From contig CP143429.1 of assembly GCA_039636775.1 (NCBI GenBank), positions 558,001 to 622,000 of the forward strand: a stretch of DNA of 64,000 nucleotides, in the 5' to 3' direction. Below, one piece after another: positions 49,507-57,881 of this stretch. This stretch comes from Micrococcaceae bacterium Sec5.8 (GTDB lineage: Bacteria; Actinomycetota; Actinomycetes; Actinomycetales; Micrococcaceae). The notes under the pieces are model-generated. The model ran no database searches and had not been told where the DNA came from. It saw nothing but the letters and a program-made list of their open reading frames with translations. Position numbers and translations under genes: made by a program. Position 1 is the first letter of the stretch. Each line of letters begins with the position of its first letter.

Positions 49507-49944
49507 TCACTCAGGTGCCCGGTCGCGGATCACCAGGACAGGACAATGTGCGTGGTGGACCGTCTGGGTGGACACCGAACCGAGCATCATGCCGGCGAAT
49601 CCGCCGTGGCCGCGCGAGCCGACAGCGACGAGCTCGGCGTCCCGGGAGGCGTCCACGAGTGCTGTGGCGGCGTTGCCCTGCACTACGCGCCCGGTGATCT
49701 GCACACGCTGGTCCCTGACCCGTGCCAGTTCCGCCTCAAGGATGGTCTGGGCGTCGGTCTGGAAGAGCTCGTAGTCCCACGCCTGGCCCAGGGCATCGCT
49801 GATGTACGGGAAGTTCCAGGACGTCAGGGCCATCACCTCGCCGTTGCGCAACCTGGCTTCTTCCACTGCCCAGTCCAAGGCGGCCCGGGATTGCGGCGAA
49901 CCGTCCACCCCCACCACGATCCTGAAGCTCCCGCTGCCGGTCAT
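49507..49944 (-). CDS. Universal stress protein (UspA family)
   Basis: 145 aa, single Usp domain. IVVGVDGSPQSRAALDWA at the start and the ATP-binding motif GSRGHGGFAGMMLGS near the end (G-2x-G-9x-G-S). ATP-binding type Usp. Same strand as gad, separated by 61 nt, possibly one acid- or stress-related unit. Confidence 0.92.
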   Translation of the reverse strand: MTGSGSFRIVVGVDGSPQSRAALDWAVEEARLRNGEVMALTSWNFPYISDALGQAWDYELFQTDAQTILEAELARVRDQRVQITGRVVQGNAATALVDASRDAELVAVGSRGHGGFAGMMLGSVSTQTVHHAHCPVLVIRDRAPE

Positions 49945-50112
49945 GTGTCCTCCGCTCCGTGTGAACCCGTCCGGGCACTGCGCTGATAATCCATGGTGGC
50001 AGTCCGGAAATTTCGGCGGGGAGTGCCATTAGGCACTGTGTCCGGCTTCCTCCCACACCTGCCTGCCGCCCACCCCGGCCCACCGACCGCGCATCGTGGG
50101 TACGATCGTGGG

Positions 50113-51093
50113 GTGAAAAAACAATCCTGCGCTGACTGTGGCTCGGCCGTCTTTTTCGAAAACTCAGTGTGCCTGAGCTGCGGAACCAACCTCGGGTACT
50201 TGCGGGACCGGCGGTCCATCGTCGCTGTGGACACGGACGGGAAGCACCGCGACGCCGCGGGCGATCTCTGGTACATCTGTGCAAATTTGCCGCTCTCAGG
50301 CTGCAGTTGGCTTGCCCCGCAGGAGGGCGGCCAATGCTTCAGCTGTGGTCTCACGCGGACCCGTCCCAACGACCGCGACGCCAAGGGCCTTTCGCAGTTC
50401 ATCGTCGCTGAGCGGGCCAAACGCCAACTGATCGCCGAGCTGGACGCGCTGGACCTGCCCATCACCACCCGCGCGGAAGACCCCAGGAACGGCCTCGCCT
50501 TTGACCTGCTGTCCAGCGTCAACGAGAACGTGGTCATTGGCCACGCCGACGGCGTCATCACGATCGACCTCGCTGAAAGCGATGACTCCTACCGCGAACG
50601 GATGCGCGCCCAGCTCGATGAGCCGTACCGGACGATGCTAGGCCATTTCCGTCACGAAGTTGGCCACTATTTCCAGGAGGTGCTCGTTTTCGGCAATGAG
50701 GGGAAAACCCGGACCGCACGGGATCTTTTCGGCGATGACACCAAGGACTACCGGGCAGAAATAGATCGCCACTACGCCGAAGGGGCCCCGGCGGACTGGC
50801 AAGAGCGGTTCATCTCCCGGTATGCGACCATGCATCCCTACGAGGACTTCGCCGAGTCGTTCGCCCATTACCTGCACATCAACGACACCATCGACACCGC
50901 ACGGGAATTTGGGCTGATACCGAAAGGTTCCGGGACCCTGCCGTTCCGCACCCTCGTGGAAACGCAATGGCTTCCGCTTTCCATCGCGCTGAATCAGATC
51001 AACCGGAGCATGGGGCGGGAAGATCTGTACCCGTTTGTCCTCTCCGCCCCGGTGCTTCAGAAGCTGGAGTTCGTTCATGGGCTCCGCGCCTGA
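50113..51093 (+). CDS. Putative zinc-binding metallopeptidase with zinc-ribbon N terminus
   Basis: 326 aa from a GTG that gives KKQSCADCGSAVFFENSVCL; two CxxC pairs near the N terminus and another cysteine set (YICANLPLSGCSW, QCFSCGL) form zinc-ribbon-like modules. The catalytic part has HEVGH (181-185) and a downstream YEDFAESFAHYLH, with Glu as likely third ligand. Matches the 'putative zinc-binding metallo-peptidase' family of bacteria. An ATG 40 codons upstream would place a Pro-rich leader before the first CxxC and was not used. Substrate unknown. Confidence 0.82.
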   Translation: MKKQSCADCGSAVFFENSVCLSCGTNLGYLRDRRSIVAVDTDGKHRDAAGDLWYICANLPLSGCSWLAPQEGGQCFSCGLTRTRPNDRDAKGLSQFIVAERAKRQLIAELDALDLPITTRAEDPRNGLAFDLLSSVNENVVIGHADGVITIDLAESDDSYRERMRAQLDEPYRTMLGHFRHEVGHYFQEVLVFGNEGKTRTARDLFGDDTKDYRAEIDRHYAEGAPADWQERFISRYATMHPYEDFAESFAHYLHINDTIDTAREFGLIPKGSGTLPFRTLVETQWLPLSIALNQINRSMGREDLYPFVLSAPVLQKLEFVHGLRA

Positions 51094-51105
51094 GGACCGG
51101 CCGGG

Positions 51106-52605
51106 TCAGCGGTCCACCGGGTCGGACACCGTCTGCCGCAGTTCGTCCCAAAAGGCGGTCGCGTCGGCGGGGCGGGGGACGTTAAGGACTTCCTGCTGCG
51201 TCAGCGAGTCGGTCCACTGCTGAACCAGCTCATGGTGGAAGACGAACTCCTGAAGGGCCGTGCGCTCCGGAAGAAGCATCCCGGCCGGTTCCGGCCCCGC
51301 CGGTAACTGGTCGATTGCTGCCAGCATGGACTCCAGTGTTCGCCGCGCGGTCTCCGGCCCGCGGGTTTGCTGCGGCAAACGGCCAAGGCCTTTGGCAGCA
51401 GCGATCTCCTGGCGCAAAGTCCGCGTGTAAGCAGCCCACGCCCTTGCCTGATCCGGCTGAACAGGCAAGGTGCTGTCAGTATCGGTGGGCCGGAACTGAT
51501 CGTGGATAACGAACCGGCCCCGGCCGGCGCGCTTTGCCGCGTACATTGCCTGGTCCGCCCACTCCAGCAGATTGTCGATGTTCTCGGACTCGGACTCGGC
51601 CTCGGATCCGGCCGCGATCCCGCACCGGACCGCGACTCCCACGCTCGCGGTCATGTGCAGTACTTTCCCCGCCACTTCGACGGGTTCCGCGACGGCGTCC
51701 ATGATGCGCCGGGCCATACCTGCTGCCATATCGGCGCCCGAGCCCGGCAGCAGGAGGGTGAACTCGTCGCCTCCGGTCCGCGCGGCCGTATCACCGCTGC
51801 GGGTGCAGGACTGGATTCGACGTGCCAGTTCGAGCAGCAGGGCGTCGCCGGCCGCGTGCCCGTAAGAGTCGTTCACGGGTTTGAAACCGTCAATGTCCAA
51901 GGACAGCACCAACAGCGGCTCCCCGTGCTGCACACCCGCTGCGAAGGCCGCGCGGAGCCTCTCCTGCAGCAACGTTCGATTGGCCAGCCCGGTCAGCGGA
52001 TCGTGCAGGGCCTGGCTTGCGAGCCGGTTCAACAGCATTTCTTCTTCCGCCCGGGCGCGTTCGTGGATGGTCCAGTGGACAATACTGGTGGCGCAAATGG
52101 CGAGGAAGAGGAGGGTGTGGATGATGGCCCACATCAGTGGGTCGGCCAGCGCCGCGGGATGGTTATAGATGTGCTGGGGTGCCAATAAACCAAGGACCCA
52201 GTGGTGGGAGAACACCACCAGGGCTGCGGCCGCCAGCGGGGTCCAGTCCTCGTAGAGGGCCACAATCGGCACCATGATGAAAAACAGGAAGTGCGCTTCG
52301 ATGGTGCCGGACGTGTGCACCACCATGACCGCGGTGATCATCAGAGCCACCGCGGTGAGGGAAGCCCGAAGCCTGCGGCCACACGGGGCCTTGAGGGCAG
52401 CCGCGGACAGCAGGGCCGGCGCGGCTCCTTCCAGGAGTGCAGGCCCCGGGTCAGTGCCCTGGGAGACAGCGAAAACGGTGACGGCCAGGGATAAGACCAG
52501 AGCAAACCCCACGATCATCCGGTGCCGGAAGACCCACGCACGCTCGGGAAGCTTTGAGCCGTGGGGAACGAAGCTGCCGATCGCACGAAGCCATTGCGGT
52601 GCCAC
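51106..52605 (-). CDS. Membrane diguanylate cyclase (GGDEF)
   Basis: 499 aa. About six membrane segments (30-180) with HFLFFIMVPIVALYEDWTPL and HHWVLG, a pattern also seen in some chemoreceptors; a linker helix; then a GGDEF domain (about 195-365) with active GGDEF (278-282) and the product-inhibition site RSGD (269-272) exactly five residues before it. Residues 370-499 form a C-terminal helical extension not typical of the family. Predicted to make c-di-GMP, which usually suppresses motility; it is divergent from flbD-motA. Confidence 0.92.
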   Translation of the reverse strand: MAPQWLRAIGSFVPHGSKLPERAWVFRHRMIVGFALVLSLAVTVFAVSQGTDPGPALLEGAAPALLSAAALKAPCGRRLRASLTAVALMITAVMVVHTSGTIEAHFLFFIMVPIVALYEDWTPLAAAALVVFSHHWVLGLLAPQHIYNHPAALADPLMWAIIHTLLFLAICATSIVHWTIHERARAEEEMLLNRLASQALHDPLTGLANRTLLQERLRAAFAAGVQHGEPLLVLSLDIDGFKPVNDSYGHAAGDALLLELARRIQSCTRSGDTAARTGGDEFTLLLPGSGADMAAGMARRIMDAVAEPVEVAGKVLHMTASVGVAVRCGIAAGSEAESESENIDNLLEWADQAMYAAKRAGRGRFVIHDQFRPTDTDSTLPVQPDQARAWAAYTRTLRQEIAAAKGLGRLPQQTRGPETARRTLESMLAAIDQLPAGPEPAGMLLPERTALQEFVFHHELVQQWTDSLTQQEVLNVPRPADATAFWDELRQTVSDPVDR

Positions 52606-52753
52606 GGAGATGCTCCCAAATTTCGGTTGGATGAGGTGTGCTGGATCGGCTGCCCAGGCTTAGTGCCGACAGCCTACTGTAGCTATTCCGGCGCGATGTG
52701 ATGCATGTTACGCGTGCGCGCCGCGTTTGAATGTGGCGCAACGCTCTGGCGCC

Positions 52754-52780
52754 TAACGGATGGGGTTCGGTTGCCGACAG
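52754..52780 (+). promoter_or_regulatory. FliA-type promoter of flbD-motA-motB
   Basis: TAACGGAT (52754-52761), 11 nt, GCCGACAG (52773-52780). The -35 8-mer is identical to that of the flgN promoter. The implied start near 52787 gives a leader of about 36 nt before flbD. Confidence 0.72.
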
Positions 52781-52823
52781 TAGGTACAGGAACACCGCCC
52801 CTAAAACAAAGCAGAATCGGCCC

Positions 52824-53114
52824 ATGATCGTTGTCACTCGCCTGAACGGAACGCGTTTCGCGGTTAACCCGGATTTGATCGAGCGTATCCACGAGAGCCC
52901 GGACACCCATCTGGTGACCCTCGACGGCGCCACCTACGTGGTGCTCGAAAGCCTCGCCGACGTGGTCGAACTCATCGCCGACTACCGGGCTTACGTCCTG
53001 AGCAAGGCACGGGACTTCCCTGCGGTGACCGGATACCCGTTGAGCCTTGTCCCGTCGCCGGAGTCCACAGTGGACGCCGGCAGCCGCCCAACACCTGAGC
53101 CACCAAGGAAGTAA
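52824..53114 (+). CDS. flbD: Flagellar protein FlbD
   Basis: 96 aa. MIVVTRLNGTRFAVNPDLIE and HLVTLDGATYVVLES match the FlbD family of small flagellar proteins, with a Ser/Pro-rich C-terminal tail. Function is unclear, but the gene often precedes motA. The ATG at 52824 was chosen because the upstream extension would run through the FliA-type promoter. Three nucleotides separate it from motA. Confidence 0.88.
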   Translation: MIVVTRLNGTRFAVNPDLIERIHESPDTHLVTLDGATYVVLESLADVVELIADYRAYVLSKARDFPAVTGYPLSLVPSPESTVDAGSRPTPEPPRK

Positions 53115-53117
53115 TCC

Positions 53118-53933
53118 ATGGATCCCGCAACAGTCATCGGACTGCTTCTCGCTTTTGGTTCCCTCATCGTCATGGTCCTCCTCGAGGGCGGCAGCCTCAG
53201 CTCACTGGTCCTCCCGGCTCCCATGATCCTGGTCTTCGGGGCCACTCTGGCCATCGGACTGGCAGGAAACACCCTTAAGGACGTTATCCAGGCCTTCAAG
53301 TCCGTGCCGGGAATGTTCATCGGGAAGACGTCGAAGCCGCAGGACAGCATCGACCAGATGGTGCGGTTCGCCGAAAAGGCGCGCAGCGAGGGTCTGCTCT
53401 CCCTTGAGGAAGAGGCCGCCGGAGTCGACGATCCATTTCTGGCCCGGGCGCTGCAGAACATCGCCGACGGTACCGACGCCGAGGACCTCCGGATGCAGAT
53501 GGAGGATGAAATTGATACGAAGTCCCGCAGCGACCACGCCTCGTCGAAGTTCTTCGCATCCCTCGGCGGCTATGCCCCCACCGTCGGCATTGTCGGAACC
53601 GTGGTTTCCCTGACCCACGTCCTGGAAAACCTGTCCCAGCCCGACGAGTTGGGCCACATGATCGCCGCGGCGTTCGTCGCGACCCTCTGGGGCCTGCTGT
53701 CCGCCAACTTTATTTGGCTTCCGTTTAGTTCCCGCCTGGCCCGGTTGTCTGAACTGGACATTGAACGCCGGACCCTGCTGATGGAAGGCATGCTTGCCGT
53801 GCAGTCCGGGGCCCAGCCGCTGCTGCTCGCCGAAAGGCTCCGCTCCATGGTGCCCGAGCATCAGCTCAAGAGTTCCGGAAGCGGCCGCAAGGCGGCCGCC
53901 GGTGATGCCGGAACGATGGACTCTGCCGCGTGA
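53118..53933 (+). CDS. motA: Flagellar stator protein MotA
   Basis: 271 aa, four membrane segments (start MDPATVIGLLLAFGSLIVMV; segments near 33-52, 147-170 and 180-205). Cytoplasmic loop with EKARSEGLLSLEEEAAGVDDPFL and the conserved GGYAPTVGIVGTVVSL. Forms the ion channel with MotB and contacts FliG. Overlaps motB by 4 nt. Confidence 0.94.
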   Translation: MDPATVIGLLLAFGSLIVMVLLEGGSLSSLVLPAPMILVFGATLAIGLAGNTLKDVIQAFKSVPGMFIGKTSKPQDSIDQMVRFAEKARSEGLLSLEEEAAGVDDPFLARALQNIADGTDAEDLRMQMEDEIDTKSRSDHASSKFFASLGGYAPTVGIVGTVVSLTHVLENLSQPDELGHMIAAAFVATLWGLLSANFIWLPFSSRLARLSELDIERRTLLMEGMLAVQSGAQPLLLAERLRSMVPEHQLKSSGSGRKAAAGDAGTMDSAA

Positions 53934-54757
53934 GCGGCCGCCGGCGCCCCCGCAAGAAACCAGAAGAGCACCACGTCGACGAACGCTGGATGGCGTCCTA
54001 CATGGACATGGTCACGGTGCTGATGTGCTTGTTCATCGTCCTCTATGCCATGTCCACGGTGGACGCGAACAAGTTTGAGAAGCTGCGTAATTCCCTCGCC
54101 ACCGGCTTCGGGACGGTCGCAAGCGACACAGTGGATACCGCAGAAGGCACCGTGGTGCCGCCGGAAGCTGTGGACAAGAACCTTGAGGCCTTCGCAGCGG
54201 TCGAAGCCGCGGCGTCGCCGGCAGCACCCGAGGCCCTTGACGCGGCCATGAAGGAGGTGGACCGGCTCCGTGCCCTGGAGGCACAAATGAAAGCCGGCCT
54301 GGCTGATGCCGGGTTAAGCGAGAACGTCGAATTCCAGATTGACCAGCGCGGACTAACGGTCAAGTTGGTCGGTTCGCAGACGTTCTTCGCGCCGGACCGG
54401 CCGGAGCTTACCGACCGGGCGGCGCAGGTCCTGCGGATCATCTCTCCGATCATTGGCCCGGCGTCCCTGGAGGTCATGGTCGAGGGTCACGCCGCCAATG
54501 GCATCACCGCCTACCCGTCCACCTGGGAGTTGTCCTCCGCCCGCGCCGTCAACGTCCTGCGCTTCATGGTGGACCGCGGCGGCATCGCTCCGGCGTCCAT
54601 CGGCGCCGTCGCCTTCGGGTCCGCACGGCAGGTCAACGACGATTCCACACCGGAACTCATGGAACTCAACCGCAGGGTGGACATCGTGATCATTTCGGAC
54701 CAGCCCGACGTCGTCCGTGCCCTGATTCCGGAAGTGCTGAAGCAGACCCGGAAATAG
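53930..54757 (+). CDS. motB: Flagellar stator protein MotB
   Basis: 275 aa from a GTG. One membrane segment (22-44) with the ion-binding Asp26 in SYMDMVTVLMCLF, a plug/linker region, and a C-terminal OmpA-like peptidoglycan-binding domain (VEGHAANG, TWELSSARAVNVL, NRRVDIVI). Anchors the stator to the wall. The ion (H+ or Na+) cannot be decided safely. Confidence 0.94.
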   Translation: MSGRRRPRKKPEEHHVDERWMASYMDMVTVLMCLFIVLYAMSTVDANKFEKLRNSLATGFGTVASDTVDTAEGTVVPPEAVDKNLEAFAAVEAAASPAAPEALDAAMKEVDRLRALEAQMKAGLADAGLSENVEFQIDQRGLTVKLVGSQTFFAPDRPELTDRAAQVLRIISPIIGPASLEVMVEGHAANGITAYPSTWELSSARAVNVLRFMVDRGGIAPASIGAVAFGSARQVNDDSTPELMELNRRVDIVIISDQPDVVRALIPEVLKQTRK

Positions 54758-54806
54758 GCCGGAACTGCCTCGCGTTTTGCCAGGATTATTGCCGGTGGCG
54801 GATTGC

Positions 54807-54833
54807 TTACGAACGCGGAGCCCGTGCCGATAG
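54807..54833 (+). promoter_or_regulatory. FliA-type promoter of fliM
   Basis: TTACGAAC (54807-54814), 11 nt, GCCGATAG (54826-54833), preceded by GC. The implied transcription start (about 54840) lies just before the fliM ATG chosen here, so the mRNA would have a very short leader. Confidence 0.68.
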
Positions 54834-54850
54834 TGGCAACCGTGAGTGTT

Positions 54851-55738
54851 ATGGAAGAGCAGGAAGCGGCGCGGGAGCGGACGGTCAGCGTCTACGACTT
54901 CCGGCGTCCCGCGACGCTTGCCCGGGAACACAGCAGGGTCCTGGAACTGGCGTTTGAAACGTACGCCCGCCAGTGGGGAACCCAGCTGACCGCCAAGGTC
55001 CGCGTGAAATCCGTGGTGCGGCTCGAAGACGTCAGCATGCTCAGCTACGACGAGTACGCCGCCTCCCTGCCGGCGGTCACGGCCATGGTGCTTTGCACCG
55101 TCGAGGGAAACGATTCCCGGCTCGTGGTCCAGTTCCCCGCCCCCGCCGCGCTCGGCTGGGTGAACCGCATGCTCGGTGCCTCCAACGACGCGCCCATGCC
55201 GGACCGCAAATTCACCCAGATCGAACAGGCACTGGTCAAGGGCCTCATGGACGAGGCGCTGGAAGACCTCGGATACTCCCTGGGCCCGCTGCTGAGCGAA
55301 ACCGTCCGGGTCGACACCATCCAGTACAACTCCCAGTTCGCCCAGGCCGCAGCGCCGAGTGAACTGATGATCGTCGCGGCGTTCACCATCACCGTCGGTG
55401 ACATGAGCGCCCCCGCCACCCTGGGTGTCCCGGCGGCACTCCTGCTCGGCCGGCTCAAGAAGGTCAACCCCACGGACAACCGGGGAGACGCCGCAGCGCG
55501 GGTCAGCGCCCAGCTGGAACGGGTACCGGTGGAACTGTCGGTCCGGCTCTCGACGTCGTTTGTCACCCCCAGCCAGGTGCTGGGCCTCGCCGTGGGAGAC
55601 GTCCTGACCCTCCCGCACCTGGAAAACCGACCGTTTGATCTAACCCTGGACGGCACCCGGCTCGCCACCGCCGCTCCGGCCCGGAACGGGTCCCGCGCCG
55701 CCGCTGTCATTGTCACAATCGAGGAGAACCACCGATGA
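54851..55738 (+). CDS. fliM: Flagellar motor switch protein FliM
   Basis: 295 aa from the ATG at 54851. In-frame TTG/GTG codons at 54803, 54824 and 54833 fall inside the FliA-type promoter; GTG 54842 remains an alternative. The core is clear: YDFRRPATLAREHSRVLELAFETYARQW, AALGWVNRML, FTQIEQALVKGLMDEALEDL, and a C-terminal SpoA-like domain (LTLPHLENRPFDLTLDGTRL). The N-terminal LSQxEIDALL-type CheY-binding peptide is missing from every possible start. Overlaps fliN by 4 nt. Confidence 0.92.
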   Translation: MEEQEAARERTVSVYDFRRPATLAREHSRVLELAFETYARQWGTQLTAKVRVKSVVRLEDVSMLSYDEYAASLPAVTAMVLCTVEGNDSRLVVQFPAPAALGWVNRMLGASNDAPMPDRKFTQIEQALVKGLMDEALEDLGYSLGPLLSETVRVDTIQYNSQFAQAAAPSELMIVAAFTITVGDMSAPATLGVPAALLLGRLKKVNPTDNRGDAAARVSAQLERVPVELSVRLSTSFVTPSQVLGLAVGDVLTLPHLENRPFDLTLDGTRLATAAPARNGSRAAAVIVTIEENHR

Positions 55739-56472
55739 GCATCACCCTGACCAGGCACCAATCGTCGGCGGAACGGCTCGTTGAAGAACTGCCGAGCCCT
55801 GTGGCGCTCAAAGTGCTGGCCCTCGTGCCGGCCCGCGCCGCCGCCCCCCACGCCCGCCAGGCCGTCACCGCCACCTTTGTTGGCTCCGTCACCGCCGATC
55901 TCGCGCTTATGTTGAGCGACCGCACTTTCCTCGACGAAGCGGCCGGCGGCATGGCAGGAGCCCAGCCCGGCGTCGTCTCCGTCACCGATGTGCTGCGCCC
56001 CGCGATGGAAAGCGCCAGCTCGGTGTTCGGCGCCGGGGTACTGAGCGACCTGCGCGAGTCCGACGCCTCCGGGCTGCTCTCCGACCCCGACACCGCAGTG
56101 TTCGAACTCTCCGATGGCGTGAACGCCGCCGCCTGGTTCGCCGTCCGCCTCCGCGAACACAGCACCGGCCAGGACCGTGCCGGTGACTTGTTCGCCGCCG
56201 CCGCCGGCGGCGACGCCGTCGCCGGCCGCCTCGGCCGGATCAACAACATCGAAATGGCCTTGACCGTGGAAATCGGCCGCACGCGGATGTCCGTGCGGGA
56301 CGTGCTCTCGCTTGAACCCGGCAAGATCATCGAACTCGACCGCTCCGCCGGTGCCCCGGCGGACGTCCTGCTGAACGGGCGGCTGATTGCCCACGGCGAA
56401 GTGGTGGTCCTGGACCAGGACTACGCCGTCCGGATCACCCGCATCCTCGACGTCGCTGAGGGGCTCAGCTGA
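55735..56472 (+). CDS. fliN: Flagellar motor switch protein FliN (long, FliY-like)
   Basis: 245 aa, about twice the usual FliN. The C-terminal 75 residues are the SpoA domain: NNIEMALTVEIGRTRMSVRDVL, LEPGKIIELDR, and VVVLDQDYAVRITRIL. The first 160 residues (ATFVGSVTADLALMLSDRTFL, GVVSVTDVLRPAMESASSV) resemble the middle domain of FliY/CheC-like proteins, but the GADDPI-like phosphatase motif of CheC was not seen. Switch complex component and export docking site. Confidence 0.87.
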   Translation: MSITLTRHQSSAERLVEELPSPVALKVLALVPARAAAPHARQAVTATFVGSVTADLALMLSDRTFLDEAAGGMAGAQPGVVSVTDVLRPAMESASSVFGAGVLSDLRESDASGLLSDPDTAVFELSDGVNAAAWFAVRLREHSTGQDRAGDLFAAAAGGDAVAGRLGRINNIEMALTVEIGRTRMSVRDVLSLEPGKIIELDRSAGAPADVLLNGRLIAHGEVVVLDQDYAVRITRILDVAEGLS

Positions 56473-57048
56473 ATGGACGCACTGATCCTCGGGCTGCGGG
56501 TATTCGTGGCCCTGGGCGCGGTGCTGGGCCTCATGTGGCTTTTGCAACGACGGCTCGTCAAGGGCACCGGACGGCGCCGGACCGACAGTGCCCTGAAAAT
56601 CGTCAGCCGGCAGAGCATCGGCCAGAAGGCCTCCGTAGTGGTTGTCGATGCCAGCGGGCAGCGCTTCCTCCTGGGCGTCACCGATCACGCCGTCAACGTC
56701 CTGCACACCGGCGACATTCCGGCTGAGGCCGTGAAGGAGGCCCCGCCCGAAAGCCGCCGGGCCGCCGGGGAATTCGCCCGGGTCCTCGCCGGTTTCAACC
56801 CGCTGCCGGGCCGCGACCCCGGCGTCGCAGAGATGGCCGCGGACCGGGTGGACGAGGTGGCGGCCGCCCCCGCGGACACCCCGCTGCCGCGCCGCAGTAC
56901 CCGGCACCGGGTCTCCCACGCCCGCGGGCCGGCCCCCCGCGCAAAAACCTCCGGCGCGGCCGGCCACGCGCCCCTGCACGGGTCCATCCTTGCCGGCTCC
57001 ACGTGGAAGCAGGCTGCTGCCGCTCTCAGGAGCGGACGCCGCAATTGA
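56473..57048 (+). CDS. fliO: Flagellar biosynthesis protein FliO
   Basis: 191 aa. One N-terminal membrane segment (LILGLRVFVALGAVLGLMWL), a basic patch, and the FliO core LKIVSRQSIGQKASVVVVDASGQRFLLGV-type strands, then a Pro/Arg-rich tail. Helps assemble FliP into the export gate. Starts directly after the fliN stop and overlaps fliP by 4 nt. Confidence 0.88.
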   Translation: MDALILGLRVFVALGAVLGLMWLLQRRLVKGTGRRRTDSALKIVSRQSIGQKASVVVVDASGQRFLLGVTDHAVNVLHTGDIPAEAVKEAPPESRRAAGEFARVLAGFNPLPGRDPGVAEMAADRVDEVAAAPADTPLPRRSTRHRVSHARGPAPRAKTSGAAGHAPLHGSILAGSTWKQAAAALRSGRRN

Positions 57049-57881
57049 TCCGCTCCCTCACTTCCAAGCCCGCCAGGGCCCTGGTGTTCGGCCTCGCCGC
57101 CGTCCTCATCGCGGGACTGCTGCTGTGGCTCAGCGCCTCGGCCGGCCAGGCCGCCCCCATCGACCCCACCCCGCCGGTCGCCCCCACGGACCCGGCGAAC
57201 CCGGGCGATGGCAGCGTCAACATCGAAATCAACGGACTCGACGGCAAACCGTCGACGGCGGTCCTGACTCTGATCGGGATCACCCTGCTGTCGGTGGCTC
57301 CGGCGCTGCTCCTGATGATGACGTCCTTCACCAAGATCTTCGTGGTCCTGGCGATGACCCGCAACGCCCTGTCGCTGCCTTCCATCCCGCCGAACCAGGT
57401 CCTGGCCGGGCTGGCCCTGTTCCTCTCTATCTTTGTCATGTGGCCGGTCATCAACGAGATGAACACCCTTGGCATCCAGCCCTACCTCAACGGCACCCTG
57501 GACTTCAACGGTGCGGTCGACGCCGCCAGCGGGCCGCTGCAGCAATTCATGCTTGCCCACACCCGGGAAGAGGACATCGCGCTGATGTCCCGGGCCGCCG
57601 CAGCCGAAAACCCGGCAACCCCCGAGGCCGTGCCGCTGCAGACGCTGATTCCGGCCTTCATGATTTCTGAGCTTCGCGCCGCGTTCATCATCGGCTTCGT
57701 CATCTTCATCCCGTTCCTCGTGATCGACCTGGTGGTCTCCGCCGCCCTGATGTCCATGGGCATGATGATGCTCCCGCCGGTGATGATCTCCCTGCCGTTC
57801 AAGATCCTGCTGTTCGTCCTCGTGGACGGCTGGGGCCTGATCATCACCTCGCTCATTCAAAGCTATGCGGCCACCGGATGA
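57045..57881 (+). CDS. fliP: Flagellar export gate protein FliP
   Basis: 278 aa from a TTG start: AGGAGCGG lies 10 nt upstream, and the TTGA overlap with the fliO stop matches the tight spacing of the operon. A GTG 14 codons earlier is the alternative. Cleavable signal sequence (to SAGQAAP), then MMTSFTKIFVVLAMTRNAL, IPAFMISELRAAFIIGF and MLPPVMISLPFKILLFVLVDGW. Core export gate subunit. Overlaps fliQ by 4 nt. Confidence 0.94.
   Translation: MIRSLTSKPARALVFGLAAVLIAGLLLWLSASAGQAAPIDPTPPVAPTDPANPGDGSVNIEINGLDGKPSTAVLTLIGITLLSVAPALLLMMTSFTKIFVVLAMTRNALSLPSIPPNQVLAGLALFLSIFVMWPVINEMNTLGIQPYLNGTLDFNGAVDAASGPLQQFMLAHTREEDIALMSRAAAAENPATPEAVPLQTLIPAFMISELRAAFIIGFVIFIPFLVIDLVVSAALMSMGMMMLPPVMISLPFKILLFVLVDGWGLIITSLIQSYAATG

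Noticed and set aside
47126..52605. Mobile genomic island with integrase or attachment sites
   Set aside because: No transposase, integrase, tRNA or flanking direct repeat was found at the borders; only the gene content suggests insertion.
52620..52690. FliA-type promoter on the minus strand for the diguanylate cyclase (gccgatcc)
   Set aside because: The -10-like sequence is present, but the only TAA-type -35 lies at wrong spacing.
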